From assembly GCA_023453795.1 (NCBI GenBank), contig JAEXSP010000032.1:62001-126000 (forward strand): DNA of 64,000 bases. Reading direction: 5' to 3'. The stretch is from Bacillota bacterium. GTDB lineage: Bacteria; Bacillota; Clostridia; Acetivibrionales; JAEXSP01. Position 1 is the first letter of the stretch; each line of letters opens with the position of its first letter. Positions 16,871-25,054 of the stretch are shown here, in pieces. The notes beneath the pieces are model-generated. The model worked only from the letters and a program-made list of their open reading frames with translations, made no database searches and had not been told where the DNA came from. The position numbers and the translations under genes were made by a program.

Positions 16871-17953
16871 ATGAGAGAGGATAGGCTTAAATACGATGAT
16901 TTGCTCGATATTCTAAAAATGATGTCACCGGGGACGCCGCTGCGAGAAGGCCTGGAGAACATTCTTAGGGCCAGGACAGGCGCTCTGATTGTAATTGGTG
17001 ATTCTCAGCAGGTTATGGATATCGTAGACGGTGGCTTTTTCATTAATAAGGAGTATTCGCCTTCCTACCTTTATGAGCTGGCTAAGATGGATGGAGCAAT
17101 AATTATAAGTAAGGATGTAAAGAAGATATTATACGCAAACGCTTTGCTTATTCCGAGTCCCTCGATACACACCGATGAAACGGGAACAAGGCATAAAAGT
17201 GCTGAAAGGTCGGCAAAGCAGACTGGGGAAACTGTCATATGCATTTCGCAAAGAAGGAATATAATCACAATTTATACTGATAAGAAAAAATATATTCTCA
17301 GAGATACGCCTACAATACTGACGAGGGCTAACCAGGCCCTTCAAACCCTTGAAAAGTATAAATCGGTATTGGACGGGGCTATGAACAACTTGAGCGTATT
17401 GGAATTTGAAGATATTGTATCCTTGGACGACGTGGCTTCAGTAATTCAAAGGACAGAAATGGTTTTGAGGATAGTAGCCGAGATAGATCGGTATATTTAC
17501 GAATTGGGTAATGAGGGAAGGCTTGTAAGCATGCAGCTTGAAGAACTTCTTGCAAATATAGAGGAAGATGCAATGCTTGTTGTTGAAGATTATATCAGTC
17601 CCGATTGTATGGATAGCGTCGAAGATGTATTAAAAACAATAAGGCAGTTTTCATATGACGAGCTCATGGATTTGTTTTTCATATGCCGCTCACTCGGCTA
17701 TAGCAGTGCAAACGGCAATTTCGATGTAAGCGTCTCACCACGGGGTTATCGCATAATCAGAAAGATTCCCAGAGTTCCCATGACTGTTGTAAGAAATATG
17801 GTCGATACGTTCTCAAACCTTCAGGGCATACTGAAAGCATCAATTGGCGATCTGGACGATGTTGAGGGAATCGGTGAGGTCAGAGCAAGAGCAATCAAAG
17901 AAGGAATAAGAAGGATTCAAGACCAGCTATTGCTGGACAGCAGGCATGTCTGA
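16871..17953 (+). CDS. disA: DNA integrity scanning protein DisA, diadenylate cyclase
   Basis: DisA makes c-di-AMP from two ATP and scans DNA for branched structures. This 360-residue protein has the DAC domain with DGA at 74-76, and RHK (107-109) followed by SAER where the family has RHRxAER. It then has a helical spine and a C-terminal helix-hairpin-helix ('GDLDDVEGIGEVRARAIKEG'). GGGGG precedes ATG at 16871. The K in place of the second R of the RHR motif is a small departure whose effect cannot be judged here. It follows radA by 143 bp; RadA interacts with DisA in Bacillus. Confidence 0.95.
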   Translation: MREDRLKYDDLLDILKMMSPGTPLREGLENILRARTGALIVIGDSQQVMDIVDGGFFINKEYSPSYLYELAKMDGAIIISKDVKKILYANALLIPSPSIHTDETGTRHKSAERSAKQTGETVICISQRRNIITIYTDKKKYILRDTPTILTRANQALQTLEKYKSVLDGAMNNLSVLEFEDIVSLDDVASVIQRTEMVLRIVAEIDRYIYELGNEGRLVSMQLEELLANIEEDAMLVVEDYISPDCMDSVEDVLKTIRQFSYDELMDLFFICRSLGYSSANGNFDVSVSPRGYRIIRKIPRVPMTVVRNMVDTFSNLQGILKASIGDLDDVEGIGEVRARAIKEGIRRIQDQLLLDSRHV

Positions 17954-17972
17954 TAAATTAAAGAAAACAAAA

Positions 17973-17998
17973 AAACGGGTTCAACCCCGCTTTTAGTT
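17973..17998. terminator. Weak bidirectional terminator between convergent genes
   Basis: A short CGGG-TTCAAC-CCCG hairpin is flanked by A-rich sequence on the left and TTTTAGTTTTT on the right. It could serve both disA and the convergent gene at 18000. The stem is only 4 bp, so this is tentative. Confidence 0.4.
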
Positions 17999-17999
17999 T

Positions 18000-18395
18000 T
18001 TATCTCAAATTATATTTCCCAAGCATCTTTATTCTTTCATGCTCTTTTATTATGATGTCATAAAGGTTAAGATCAAGAGTATTGCATATTGATGCAAGAT
18101 AAAAAAGGTTTCTCCCAATGTCTTTTTCTATAAGATCTCTGCAGTTATCACATAGTTTTCCATCCAGATGCGTTTTCATGGAATCTTTAGTATCTTCAAA
18201 ATCGCCGTCTTCAGGAAAGGTCTGCTTCTTTGCATGAATTTTAATACAACCGCATTGGGTAACGGACTTAACGATTCCCCGATTCACTCTTGCGTTAGAA
18301 TCCTGGTACTTTGTCAACTGATCGATTATACTTTTGTTCCTTACTAGCAGTTCCAGCACAGTGTACTGAAATTCATCAACCATTATGTCCTTCAA
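18000..18395 (-). CDS. Conserved clostridial protein of unknown function
   Basis: This 131-residue protein starts at TTG (AAGGAGTG 9 nt upstream; the nearest ATG is 21 nt away). There is no signal peptide. It has 'QCGC' near residue 50 and 'CDNC' near 85, which could bind metal together. The C-terminal 45 residues ('NLFYLASICNTLDLNLYDII') form a helical segment reminiscent of MazG-type folds. I recall similar clostridial proteins near disA/carD being labelled DUF1573, but cannot check. No function is proposed. Confidence 0.6.
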   Translation of the reverse strand: MKDIMVDEFQYTVLELLVRNKSIIDQLTKYQDSNARVNRGIVKSVTQCGCIKIHAKKQTFPEDGDFEDTKDSMKTHLDGKLCDNCRDLIEKDIGRNLFYLASICNTLDLNLYDIIIKEHERIKMLGKYNLR

Positions 18396-18952
18396 TATGA
18401 CTCACTCCTTAGTTGTAAAATATACCCGGGCATCGAGCCTGTTCGGCTTGGGCTTTCTAAGATCCGGCAGCACCTGAAGGCAAATCAGAACTCAAACCAA
18501 TAAGATTCTGTTAATTCAATTATAATTGTTTGCCAGATGCTTTGTCAATTATAAAAGCCTTGGTAAACTTTTCTATTACATATCATTTACAGTGCTGATT
18601 ATTTAGTTCAACTTATATATTTCAATAATTTTGACATTGTACATGCTTTGTAGTATACTATAAGTATTAATTTCCAAAGACAATGATGAAACTTCCGACA
18701 AAAAGGGGAAGTTTTCTTTGCTAGAGCGCATCTATAGGATACAGGAAAATTAAAGGCTTCAAAGGCTAACGGAAAATAACTTAATAAGCACGGAAAATTA
18801 ACCAGTCATAATCTAAAATATCATGTTTCTTGACAGGATAGGGGCATATACCCAGACGGAGAAATTACGAAAGAAAAAGCTACCTGAAGAAAGGCGCTTT
18901 ATTTTTGTTCGTTAGTTTAGATAATTACTGGTTTTTTATGGAGGAATTTTTT
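18396..18952 (+). promoter_or_regulatory. carD promoter and ~290-nt leader
   Basis: No gene is seen in this 557-bp stretch. It contains a consensus promoter TTGACA (18631-18636), 17 bp, TATACT (18654-18659). The leader would start near 18666 and run ~290 nt to the CarD start. An early hairpin AACTTCC...GGGAAGTT followed by TTCTTT lies at about 18689-18720. Further down, GGAAAAT recurs three times (twice as ACGGAAAAT). I could not match it to a known riboswitch. A minus-strand copy of the dispersed ATAAGTTGAA element lies at 18593-18616. Confidence 0.6.
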
Positions 18953-19432
18953 ATGTTCAATGTCGGGGATAAAATAGTATACCCTATGCATGGTGCCGGT
19001 GTTATTGAGTCAATTGAAGAAAGAGAAATACTTGGTCTTAAGCAAAACTATTATGTAATGAAAATGCCGGTAGGAGAAATGAAGGTGATGATTCCTATTA
19101 AAAGCGTTAACGATATAGGAATCAGGGGAATAATAGGCATCAAAGAGGTTGAAAATGTTCTGAAAATATTGGGCGGCTCAGATTCAAATGTTACAAACAA
19201 TTGGAATAAAAGATACAGAGAGAACATGGGCAAGATTAAAAGCGGAAATATATATGAAGTTGCAGATGTTGTCAGGTCGCTGATGTTAAGGGAAAAAGAG
19301 AAGGGACTGTCCACCGGAGAAAGAAAAATGTTGAACAGTGCAAGGCAAATACTGATCAGTGAACTGGTTCTGGCAAAGAATTCAAGTACATATGAAATAG
19401 AAGGAATAATCAACGATTTTTTAAATGCATGA
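18953..19432 (+). CDS. CarD/CdnL-family transcription regulator
   Basis: This 159-residue protein starts with the RNA-polymerase-binding Tudor-like domain typical of CarD ('FNVGDKIVYPMHGAGVIESI'), continues with 'MKVMIPIKSVNDIGIRGII' and ends in a helical domain that binds the promoter. CarD-family proteins bind the RNAP beta subunit and alter open-complex stability. The ATG at 18953 follows GGAGG by 8 nt and gives the family N-terminus. An in-frame codon at 18905 would add 16 unrelated residues. The long leader upstream suggests post-transcriptional control. Confidence 0.9.
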   Translation: MFNVGDKIVYPMHGAGVIESIEEREILGLKQNYYVMKMPVGEMKVMIPIKSVNDIGIRGIIGIKEVENVLKILGGSDSNVTNNWNKRYRENMGKIKSGNIYEVADVVRSLMLREKEKGLSTGERKMLNSARQILISELVLAKNSSTYEIEGIINDFLNA

Positions 19433-19447
19433 ATACCTGCCGAGTAG

Positions 19448-19480
19448 GGGTCGAGTGAAGAGTTCGATCCTTTTTATTTT
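19448..19480 (+). terminator. Terminator after carD
   Basis: GGGTCGAG...TTCGATCC forms an 8-bp stem with two G-U pairs, followed by TTTTTATTTT. Confidence 0.85.
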
Positions 19481-19599
19481 GCTATTGACAACTATTTCTT
19501 TTACAGTGTACTATTTAACTAGGACGCTACGACAGATTTCCAACCTTTAATATCGGCAGGATTCATTTTGGTCTGTATTTCCCTAAAGGGTACTTCAAT

Positions 19600-19627
19600 T
19601 TGCCTGTTCATTTTTATATGCTATAAT
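19600..19627 (+). promoter_or_regulatory. ispD promoter (extended -10)
   Basis: TTGCCT, 16 bp, TATAAT (19622-19627) with TG one base before the -10 (ATGCTATAAT). A second possible promoter, TTGACA-N18-TACTAT, lies at 19485-19514. Confidence 0.65.
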
Positions 19628-19660
19628 TCGGTATATGCCTAAGAAAGGATTACAAAGCAA

Positions 19661-20380
19661 ATGACTGATATATCGGAATGTAAAACGGTAAGCGCTGTTA
19701 TTGTCGCAGCCGGACAGGGAACCCGTATGAATATGAATGTCAGGAAGCAGTTTATCGGGATTGCGGGTGTGCCGGTTCTGGCAAGGACAATAAAGGCCTT
19801 TGAAGATTGTGAACTTATAAATGAGATTATAGTAGTAGTCAATTCATCCGATATCATGTATTGCAAACAGGCAATTGTTGATTGTTATGGATTCAAAAAA
19901 GTAAAAGTGATTGTTTCAGGCGGCAATGAAAGGCAGGACTCCGTTTTTAACGGGCTGCGCCAAGTGGATCAGGAGTGCAGTGTTGTTGTTATTCATGATG
20001 GGGCAAGGCCTTTTGTTGAGAATGAACATATCAGGAGCTGCATAGAGGCCGCAAATGAATTTGGGGCTGCAAGCCTTGCAGTTCCTGTCAAGGACACTAT
20101 TAAATCAGGAGATGCAGACGGCTTTGTTTCCCAAACGTTGGAACGGAAGCACCTTTGGTCTATACAGACGCCTCAGGGCTTTCGATATCCTGTGATAATA
20201 AAGGCCCATGAAAAGGCTATTGAAGAAGGGTACACAGGAACTGACGACTGTGTGCTTGCAGAAAGATTGGGAATTCGCACGAAGCTGGTAACAGGAAGTT
20301 ATTATAACATTAAAATAACGACAAAAGAGGATATTGCTATTGCAGAAGCTATAGTACAAAATTATTTTGGGAGTGATTAA
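19661..20380 (+). CDS. ispD: 2-C-methyl-D-erythritol 4-phosphate cytidylyltransferase
   Basis: IspD joins CTP and MEP to give CDP-ME in the non-mevalonate isoprenoid pathway. This 239-residue protein has the nucleotide-binding start 'VSAVIVAAGQGTRMNMNVRKQF', 'GGNERQDSVFNGL', 'VVIHDGARPFV', 'PVKDTIK' and 'WSIQTPQGFRY', all typical. The stop is directly followed by the ATG of the ABC ATPase gene, so the two are probably cotranscribed. ispF, next but one in the pathway, is 5 kb away on the other strand. Confidence 0.95.
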   Translation: MTDISECKTVSAVIVAAGQGTRMNMNVRKQFIGIAGVPVLARTIKAFEDCELINEIIVVVNSSDIMYCKQAIVDCYGFKKVKVIVSGGNERQDSVFNGLRQVDQECSVVVIHDGARPFVENEHIRSCIEAANEFGAASLAVPVKDTIKSGDADGFVSQTLERKHLWSIQTPQGFRYPVIIKAHEKAIEEGYTGTDDCVLAERLGIRTKLVTGSYYNIKITTKEDIAIAEAIVQNYFGSD

Positions 20381-21106
20381 ATGCTTAAGGTAACGAATCT
20401 GACAAAGAAATTCAACGAAATCACTGCTGTTAACAACATCGGTTTTGAGGTTAAAACAGGAGAAATTTTCGGCTTGCTTGGTGAAAACGGCGCGGGAAAG
20501 ACCACGACGCTTAGAATGATTGCAACTATGCTGAAGCCTACGTCGGGTACAATAGATGTGTGCGGTTATAATGCCGGTTCGAATCCCGAAAAGGTAAGGG
20601 AGCATATAGGCATACTTTTTGGCGGAGAAGTAGGACTTTATGACAGGCTTACCGTAGCAGAAAACATTGCTTATTTTGCCGAGCTTTACGATATGGACAA
20701 GAAATCTATTAAAGACAGGATAGCAAGCCTTTCACGCACCTTCGGGATGGATGATTATTTGAACAGAAGGTCAGGAAAGCTTTCAAAGGGAATGAAGCAA
20801 AAGGCCGCCTTTGCAAGGTCGATAGTGCATAATCCGGATGTGATGCTCTTCGATGAACCGACCTCAGGGCTCGATGTGAGCACTATCAGAGAAGTTCATG
20901 ATTTTATTGAGGATTGCAAAAAGCAAGGGAAAACCATTATACTTTCAAGCCATATAATGAGCGAGGTAGAGAAGCTTTGTGACAGGATAGGAATTATCCA
21001 TAAGGGAAGGCTTCTTGATACCGGAACGATAGATGAGTTCAGGAAAAAATACGGGCAGGAAAGCCTTGAAGAGATATTCATAGGACTGGTGGGTGAGAAG
21101 CAATGA
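20381..21106 (+). CDS. ABC transporter ATP-binding protein (NatA-like)
   Basis: This 241-residue ATPase has Walker A 'GLLGENGAGKTTTLRMI', signature 'LSKGMKQK' (a variant of LSGGQ), Walker B 'VMLFDEP' and the switch His in 'ILSSHIMSEVEKLCDR'. It resembles NatA/CcmA-type exporters. Its ATG abuts the ispD stop, with the GGAGTG site inside ispD, and its end overlaps the permease start by 4 nt (ATGA), indicating translational coupling. It pairs with the permease below; the substrate is probably Na+ or an antibiotic-like compound, by analogy only. Confidence 0.92.
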   Translation: MLKVTNLTKKFNEITAVNNIGFEVKTGEIFGLLGENGAGKTTTLRMIATMLKPTSGTIDVCGYNAGSNPEKVREHIGILFGGEVGLYDRLTVAENIAYFAELYDMDKKSIKDRIASLSRTFGMDDYLNRRSGKLSKGMKQKAAFARSIVHNPDVMLFDEPTSGLDVSTIREVHDFIEDCKKQGKTIILSSHIMSEVEKLCDRIGIIHKGRLLDTGTIDEFRKKYGQESLEEIFIGLVGEKQ

Positions 21107-22320
21107 ATTTCAGACATATAATGATCGTATTTAAAAAAGAAGTTAAGGATATTATAAGGGATAAGAAGACCATTATAACAAGCATGCTGGTGCCTATGAT
21201 AATAATGCCGGTGCTGCTTATGATTGTCGGCGGGGGCGCTGAAAAGCTGACAAAGGATATTAATGAGAATATAACTATTGCCCTTTCACAAAGCTCAAAT
21301 ACCCAGGAAATCAGAGAACTTGTGAAGGACAAGCTTATAGCGGACAACAAGAATATAAAATTAGCTGAAGTTGATAATCCTGTTGATGCAATCAGGCAGG
21401 AAAAGGTGCGTGCAGTACTGGAATTGGATAAAGACTGCGTTGAAAAGCTGAAAGCAAATAAACCGTTTAATATTAAAGTCATGTATGATGATTCCAAAAC
21501 CAAGTCACAGGGAAGCCTTGAGGTAATAAAGGATGTCATTGCAGGCTTCAATGCCAAAATCATAAAGCAAAGAGTAACCGATGCCGGCCTTGACCCTGAA
21601 ATACTAAGTCCTTCAAACATTGTTGAAAAAAATGTAGCAGATAAAAAACAATCGGGCAATGCAATGCTTATGATGCTTTTACCAATGCTGCTGGGTATGC
21701 TTGTTACAGTAGGAGGCATACCGGCTGCTACCGATCTGGTTGCAGGGGAAAAGGAAAGAAATACTTTTGAACCGCTTCTTACGACAAAGCCAAGCAGGTT
21801 GTCTCTGCTTCTGGGGAAATACTTTACAGTAACTTTATTCTCGTTTGTCAGTGCTGCTTCAACAATAGCCGGGCTTATTATAGGATTTATTGCAAATCCG
21901 AACGCAATGAGTGCCGGAATGGGAACTCAGGGAGGCGGTGGGTTCTATATGGAACCGGGGGCGCTGATATTGGCTGTAGCAGTTACGATGCTTCTCGGAA
22001 TGACTTTTTCGGGTATCCAAATAACGTTAAGCACATATGCAAAATCTTTCAAAGAAGCTCAGACGTATCTGTCTTTCCTGATATTTGTGGTAATGATACC
22101 TGCATATGCGACGATGTTTACTCAGCCTTCCGAAATACAGTGGTACATGTATATTGTACCTGTTTTGAATACAATTTCGGCATTTAAAATGGTTCTCGGC
22201 GGGATCATAAACTATTCAAATCTTGTAATGGCGCTTGTCTCGTCGGCTGTATATGTAGTGGGTGCAATCGTGCTTGCAGCCTGGATGTTTACAAAGGAAA
22301 GGGCGCTTTTCAGGAGCTGA
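21103..22320 (+). CDS. ABC transporter permease (NatB-like, ABC-2 type)
   Basis: This 405-residue protein has one N-terminal membrane helix ('IITSMLVPMIIMPVLLMIVG'), a ~150-residue extracytoplasmic region and five or six C-terminal helices. 'GEKERNTFEPLLTTKPSR' is the ABC-2 permease motif that contacts the ATPase. The start overlaps the ATPase stop. This is the layout of NatB sodium-efflux permeases and related exporters; the exported substrate cannot be deduced. A terminator follows. Confidence 0.9.
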   Translation: MNFRHIMIVFKKEVKDIIRDKKTIITSMLVPMIIMPVLLMIVGGGAEKLTKDINENITIALSQSSNTQEIRELVKDKLIADNKNIKLAEVDNPVDAIRQEKVRAVLELDKDCVEKLKANKPFNIKVMYDDSKTKSQGSLEVIKDVIAGFNAKIIKQRVTDAGLDPEILSPSNIVEKNVADKKQSGNAMLMMLLPMLLGMLVTVGGIPAATDLVAGEKERNTFEPLLTTKPSRLSLLLGKYFTVTLFSFVSAASTIAGLIIGFIANPNAMSAGMGTQGGGGFYMEPGALILAVAVTMLLGMTFSGIQITLSTYAKSFKEAQTYLSFLIFVVMIPAYATMFTQPSEIQWYMYIVPVLNTISAFKMVLGGIINYSNLVMALVSSAVYVVGAIVLAAWMFTKERALFRS

Positions 22321-22345
22321 TATTGTTAAATATAAATATTTTTTT

Positions 22346-22375
22346 GGCGGACCTTGTGTGTCCGCCTTAATTTTT
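22346..22375 (+). terminator. Terminator of the ispD-ABC transporter operon
   Basis: GGCGGAC-CTTGTGT-GTCCGCC is a perfect 7-bp stem followed by TTAATTTTT. Confidence 0.9.
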
Positions 22376-22419
22376 GAGACTATTTTATTGATACAAAGTT
22401 AAAGGATTTAAAGTTAGAG

Positions 22420-22567
22420 TAGCAATTTACGGAATTAATATGTTATTTTGAGGATGATTTTAAAGTAGAGAGTAAATGGCCCTTTAAAAAAGGAAACCTT
22501 ATTAATTTTTTTGAAGGGAATGAATTGATTCTTTATTCAGAAATTGACAGTAATACTGCTAAATAAT
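22420..22567 (+). pseudogene. Short open frame without start, possible gene remnant
   Basis: Between stops at about 22419 and 22567 a frame of roughly 48 codons reads as an acidic/aromatic protein tail ('ELICYFEDDFKVESKW', 'INFFEGNELILYSEID'). It has no ATG/GTG/TTG start with a ribosome binding site. The composition resembles small cytoplasmic immunity-type proteins like those just downstream, so it may be the C-terminal remnant of one. The rest of the 22376-22766 gap shows nothing recognisable. Confidence 0.3.
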
Positions 22568-22766
22568 ACAATTTAGTTGTTGTATCTATATGTTACTTAT
22601 ACGAACTAGTTCAGATATGCATATTACTATGGCTTGTTATACGAATTAGAAGTAGTTCTTCGAAATGGGGGCAAGACGGTGCATCCATACGCCAAGTGTT
22701 TGATAAGGTCTTTGAAGCAGTTGAAAAATATTATGTTGTATGATAACAAGAGGAGTGAAACAAATT

Positions 22767-23168
22767 ATGTATACAGAGGTTACTGTAAATCATTTACATG
22801 CTTCTATTGAAGGGGAAGACGAAGATCAATACATTTTGATTGTACTTGATAAGGGAGTGGATACAAATGATTACATAATGATGCAGAAAGCTTTAAATTA
22901 TACTGAAGATGATATAGAATTAGGTATGAATAAGGTTTATATAGAATGTAAATCTCAAAGGTTTTCGACCTACGGTGGTATAAAGAAGATTAATCTGAAA
23001 GATGGCTTGATTGAGATATTTGTAGATAAAGAGACAGCTACTAAACTAAATATGGAAGAACATATTTTAGTAATGTTTCCTCAAAACCATATTAATTATC
23101 CTGATATAAAAAAATATTTAAAACTAATGGTTGAAAGCGAAACTAATATTGAGTTAAATATTGTATAG
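22767..23168 (+). CDS. Immunity-type protein, Imm10-like
   Basis: This 133-residue acidic protein has no signal peptide. 'QRFSTYGGIKKINLKDGLIE' followed by 'ETATKLNMEEHILVMF' resembles the layout of the Imm10 family, which protects against polymorphic toxins. ATG at 22767 was chosen for the AGGAG 11 nt upstream; an earlier ATG at 22740 has none. There is no toxin gene next to it. The family assignment is from memory of the motif and is moderate at best. Confidence 0.5.
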   Translation: MYTEVTVNHLHASIEGEDEDQYILIVLDKGVDTNDYIMMQKALNYTEDDIELGMNKVYIECKSQRFSTYGGIKKINLKDGLIEIFVDKETATKLNMEEHILVMFPQNHINYPDIKKYLKLMVESETNIELNIV

Positions 23169-23214
23169 ATAGAATTCTATCATAGAGGAAATCTTCGTGA
23201 AAAGTTCAAGTTTT

Positions 23215-23440
23215 TTAGGCCGCAGCATACAGACCCGCTCTTGCTTTGCGAGGCCCCACATCGTAGAACAATTCATCTAGCGCAAGGGCACAAGCAGCGA
23301 GCTCATTCAGTCTTCGTTGCATTCATCCAGTAGTTCGAGCAGTGCCACATCCTTTCACCGGGCTGGTCATTCCGCTTAACCTCACTGCTCGCCTGTGCAT
23401 CCTAGGTGACGAGCACCACCAGATTTTTTATTTTTTCGGA
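23215..23440. other. GC-richer intergenic segment of unknown origin
   Basis: This segment contrasts in base composition with the very AT-rich genes on both sides. It contains GC-rich stretches such as GCGAGGCCCCACATCG and CACCGGGCTGGTCATT, and no open frame of note on either strand. It may be a remnant of inserted DNA or a recombination site. No terminal repeats or tRNA-like fold were recognised. Confidence 0.4.
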
Positions 23441-23447
23441 GGCAAAG

Positions 23448-23936
23448 ATGAGTGAATATTATAGAACTAAGATAAGTTCAGCAGAAATAAAGGATACAAT
23501 CATGAAACACAATATAAATAACAAAGGTGATAAGTTTGATATTACTGAGTGTATGAAGGGCTTTAAATATTACTATAGTTCAAATAACACACTGAGATTC
23601 TTGGATTTTACCATTAAAGGTAGTTTCTTGCAGAAACAAGATTTTGCAATATTTTCAATTGATCTAGAAATTAATAGAATTTTGAAATACTTTATTAATA
23701 TAGTTTCAATATTGTATTCAATAATTTTCTTTATGTACGGATTATTAGCTTATAGGTCTCATATAAAACTAATTGCTTTTATTGCGCTCATTTTACTATT
23801 TTTTCCTATAACGTATGATTTGATAATATATCTTAAGAGTGATAAATTCATTAAGAAAATAAAGAAATCATTACCATACATGGAGCCTATAAGTAAAAAT
23901 GAATATGATAGGCTTGCAGATGAGAATTCTTTGTAG
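23448..23936 (+). CDS. Hypothetical membrane protein with two helices
   Basis: This 162-residue protein starts at an ATG after CGGAGGCAAAG. About 90 N-terminal residues are cytoplasmic, then two adjacent hydrophobic segments form a hairpin (about 93-113 and 119-138), then a basic tail ('KSDKFIKKIKKSLP'). It resembles small accessory membrane proteins found among immunity genes, but no family is recognised. It lies between the Imm10-like and the DUF4288-like genes, in the same direction. Confidence 0.5.
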   Translation: MSEYYRTKISSAEIKDTIMKHNINNKGDKFDITECMKGFKYYYSSNNTLRFLDFTIKGSFLQKQDFAIFSIDLEINRILKYFINIVSILYSIIFFMYGLLAYRSHIKLIAFIALILLFFPITYDLIIYLKSDKFIKKIKKSLPYMEPISKNEYDRLADENSL

Positions 23937-24008
23937 ATTTTACAAGGGGCAGCCATCGCCTTCCGTGGTGCGTATTATTTATATTATATGCATGATTAGA
24001 GGTGCAAG

Positions 24009-24440
24009 ATGAAAAACCAATCAAAGTGGAACTGGTATGGAGTTAGGATAATTAAACAAATTGTTGTTATTGGTGAACCTGATAAAAAACTAATTGAAGA
24101 AGCTGCAGAGAAATATGGATTCGACTTTAGTGAAGATGATAAACAATCTTTTGAAGAATCTATAATGTTAGTTAAGGCACAATCTTTTAACCATGCATAT
24201 AAAATTTCTGAAAAAAAGTCATTATCTAGTAATGTAAAATATCCAAATATGTACGGTCAAGAAGTAGAATGGAAATTTGTTAAAGCTGTAGATTGTTTTG
24301 AAATTATGGATGTATTAAAATCAGGAGCAGAAGTTTACTCTTGTTTCCATTCAACAGATAGAAGAACAAGCGTCGAAGAATTTATTGATAAATGGTTTTG
24401 CAGTACTGAAGAAGGGTGTAAAAAAGCAAGACATTTATAA
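24009..24440 (+). CDS. DUF4288-like protein
   Basis: This 143-residue cytoplasmic protein begins near 'WNWYGVRIIKQIVV' and continues with 'FEESIMLVKAQSFNHAYKIS' and 'YPNMYGQEVEWKFVKAVDCF', then 'EVYSCFHST'. This arrangement matches my recollection of the DUF4288 family, whose members often occur among polymorphic-toxin immunity genes. GAGGTGCAAG precedes ATG. It is the third gene of the accessory cluster 22767-24440. Confidence 0.55.
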   Translation: MKNQSKWNWYGVRIIKQIVVIGEPDKKLIEEAAEKYGFDFSEDDKQSFEESIMLVKAQSFNHAYKISEKKSLSSNVKYPNMYGQEVEWKFVKAVDCFEIMDVLKSGAEVYSCFHSTDRRTSVEEFIDKWFCSTEEGCKKARHL

Positions 24441-24511
24441 ATCTATGCAGCTAACAAAGTATAAGCATAATACGAAGTAAGATTTATTTCATGCAAAAAG
24501 AATAACTTTTG

Positions 24512-24898
24512 CTATTCCGGGCGGGATTTTAGTGCACGGACCTTGCTGCAGCCATAAGGAATTGCTTTTTTATTTACAAGATTCCCGTAATTTTTGCCCC
24601 ATCTGCACATTGCCTTCAGGATGGGCTTAATGGTCTCCCCTAATTCTGTAAGTGAATATTCCACTCTGGGAGGCACTTCAGGGTAAACGTTTCTTGATAT
24701 TATGCCGTCTTTTTCCAATTCCCGCAGCTGCAAAGTCAATGTCTTTTGCGTTATGTTCGGAAGCTTCCTCTGAAGTTCGTTGAAACGGGTTGTTCTTCTT
24801 GAAAGATACCATAGAATCAACATTTTCCACTTTCCGTTCAATACTTTCATTGCAGTGCTCATAGGACATTTGTTTGTCACGGCATTGGCCTTTTCCAC
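24512..24898 (-). CDS. HxlR-family transcriptional regulator
   Basis: This 128-residue winged-helix protein has the family start Cys ('NKCPMSTAMKVLNGKWK'), 'RFNELQRKLPNITQKTLTLQLRELEKDG' as the recognition helix region, and the wing 'PRVEYSLTELG'. Cys13 is at the position used for redox or electrophile sensing in HypR/YodB-type members. The start is GTG with GGAGG 7 nt upstream. It is divergent from a nitroreductase gene, the usual target in such pairs. Confidence 0.92.
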   Translation of the reverse strand: MEKANAVTNKCPMSTAMKVLNGKWKMLILWYLSRRTTRFNELQRKLPNITQKTLTLQLRELEKDGIISRNVYPEVPPRVEYSLTELGETIKPILKAMCRWGKNYGNLVNKKAIPYGCSKVRALKSRPE

Positions 24899-24936
24899 AG
24901 CTTATCCTCCTTAAAAACAGAGATTATTTTTTTTAA

Positions 24937-24956
24937 TAGTATCATTAATTACACTA
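24937..24956. promoter_or_regulatory. Candidate HxlR operator between divergent genes
   Basis: A 20-bp imperfect palindrome (TAGTATCATTAATTACACTA; 16 of 20 positions symmetric) lies 38 bp upstream of the regulator start and about 100 bp upstream of the nitroreductase. HxlR/YodB proteins bind palindromes of the TACT...AGTA type. Confidence 0.5.
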
Positions 24957-25054
24957 TATATCAAATTTGTGCGTACTTCTTAAAGCAGCATGGATATGGT
25001 AGCCTTTTATTAGCGCATATGATTATTAAGCTGTAAATAAAGGAGGAAAAATAT

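Noticed and set aside
18396..18952. c-di-AMP (ydaO) or c-di-GMP riboswitch in the carD leader
   Set aside because: Proximity to disA made this attractive, but the conserved core sequences of those riboswitches could not be found. It is kept only as an unassigned structured leader.
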